Part shown: piece by piece, positions 63,558-64,000 of the stretch
Position numbering within the stretch: position 1 is the stretch's first letter
Layout of the letters: every line of letters begins with the position of its first letter
NCBI GenBank assembly: GCA_964582785.1
Contig: CAZOTT010000001.1
Span: forward strand, 40,903-104,902
Reading direction: 5' to 3'
Source: JAMOQA01 sp964582785
GTDB lineage: Bacteria; Acidobacteriota; Polarisedimenticolia; J045
DNA: 64,000 nt
Position numbers and translations under genes: made by a program
Notes under the pieces: generated by a model
What the model was told of the DNA's origin: nothing
Databases searched by the model: none
What the model saw: only the letters and a program-made list of their open reading frames with translations

Positions 63558-64000
63558 ATGTCGACGACCTTCCACGGCTGGGCCGCCCGGCACCCGGGCG
63601 CCCTCCTGGAGCCGTACGAGTTCACCCCGGAGCCCCTGGGACCCCACGACGTGGAGGTGGAGATCACCCACTGCGGCATCTGTCACTCCGACCTCCACCT
63701 GGTCGACGGCGACTGGGAGGTCGACTCCTGGCCCCTCGTTCCCGGCCACGAGGTGGTCGGCCATGTCGCCGCCCGGGGAGCCGCGGTGACGGAACTCGAG
63801 CCCGGGGACCGGGTCGGCATCGGCTGGCAGTGCGGCGCCTGTCTCGCCTGCGAGTGGTGCCTCGCGGGTGACGAGCCGTTCTGCCCCGATCACCGGGCGA
63901 CCTGCGTCGGGCGTCCCGGGGGGTTCGCCGACCGGATCCGGGTGGACGCCCGCTTCGCGTTCCCCCTCCCGGACGCGCTGCCGGCGGAGACCGCCGGCCC
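63558..64000 (+). CDS. Zinc-dependent alcohol dehydrogenase, YahK/cinnamyl type (3' truncated by window end)
   Basis: The first 147 residues of a medium-chain dehydrogenase. Catalytic zinc: C39 (CGICHSDLH) and GHE at 63-65. Structural zinc: C95, C98, C101 and C109 (in CGACLACEWCLAGDEPFC). GDRVGIGW and the WxxCGxC layout match the NADP-dependent aldehyde reductase/cinnamyl-alcohol-dehydrogenase branch (YahK, AdhC). The cofactor domain lies beyond the window. 19 bp after the SNF transporter gene, probably in the same transcript. Confidence 0.92.
   Translation, partial: MSTTFHGWAARHPGALLEPYEFTPEPLGPHDVEVEITHCGICHSDLHLVDGDWEVDSWPLVPGHEVVGHVAARGAAVTELEPGDRVGIGWQCGACLACEWCLAGDEPFCPDHRATCVGRPGGFADRIRVDARFAFPLPDALPAETAG

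Noticed and set aside
1..64000. tRNA, rRNA, insertion sequence, prophage or integrative element
   Set aside because: No cloverleaf-like segment, transposase, integrase or flanking direct repeats were seen by eye. A tRNAscan and ISfinder search would be decisive.

Overview
The window is a 64-kb piece of a very G+C-rich bacterial chromosome, with coding strands strongly G/C at third positions. It is almost completely coding, and most intergenic gaps are far below 300 bp. A run of ten N bases at 41786-41795 marks a scaffold join, so this is probably a draft or metagenome-assembled genome. The cell envelope is Gram-negative: there is an RND/HlyD/TolC efflux set, a family 9 (heptosyltransferase-type) glycosyltransferase and several predicted beta-barrel proteins. 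Energy metabolism looks respiratory (NuoB, a NapH-like polyferredoxin, hemerythrin, acyl-CoA dehydrogenase). The phylum cannot be fixed by eye. Acidobacteriota, Myxococcota-like or FCB-type lineages all fit. I see no tRNA, rRNA, CRISPR array, insertion sequence or phage gene.

Layout. 1-5.7 kb: RNase Z-like hydrolase, a sigma-70 factor, a small membrane protein plus SSS symporter, and a glycerol-1-phosphate dehydrogenase (AraM type). 5.7-15.4 kb: an outer-membrane DUF5916-type protein, a large PqqD/radical SAM/SPASM/ArsM fusion, a cyclophilin-like secreted protein coupled to a secreted protein of unknown function, a FetAB-type exporter and a small conserved protein. 15.5-22.2 kb: Bcp peroxiredoxin, zinc alcohol dehydrogenase, bacteriohemerythrin and a giant gingipain-family (C25) secreted protease. 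22.3-29.4 kb, all on the minus strand: MutT, PD-(D/E)XK nuclease, RpoH-like sigma factor, NuoB, MidA-type methyltransferase, acyl-CoA dehydrogenase and FabI. 29.6-37.8 kb: envelope glycosylation genes (GT9, methyltransferase, TMTC-like TPR glycosyltransferase), an outer-membrane protein, a HAD hydrolase, a secreted beta-rich protein and DUF4126. 37.9-43.7 kb: tripartite efflux operon. 43.6-50.6 kb: a KamA-like radical SAM gene and a 2Fe-2S ferredoxin-like gene, divergent from a 1611-residue AMP-ligase/GNAT fusion. 50.6-57.2 kb: ClC channel, then an archaeal-type operon for HMG-CoA synthesis (HMG-CoA synthase, thiolase, DUF35), and a fluoride-exporter operon (M29 peptidase, FluC, DUF190). 57.4-64 kb: Cys-rich secreted protein, CspA, UspA-like, DUF1684 lipoprotein, an Rrf2 regulator with a NapH-like protein, an SNF transporter and a truncated alcohol dehydrogenase.

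How the genes work together. The archaeal-type HMG-CoA operon supplies the mevalonate route, and the AraM-type dehydrogenase makes sn-glycerol-1-phosphate. Together these hint at archaeal-like isoprenoid or ether lipid chemistry in a bacterium, though the prenyl transferases are not in this window. NuoB sits directly before a MidA/NDUFAF7-type methyltransferase, a family known as complex I assembly factors. The least described loci are the radical SAM-ArsM fusion (8128-10623) and the KamA/ferredoxin versus AMP-ligase-GNAT locus (43647-50579). I rank these two as the best candidates for an undescribed system.
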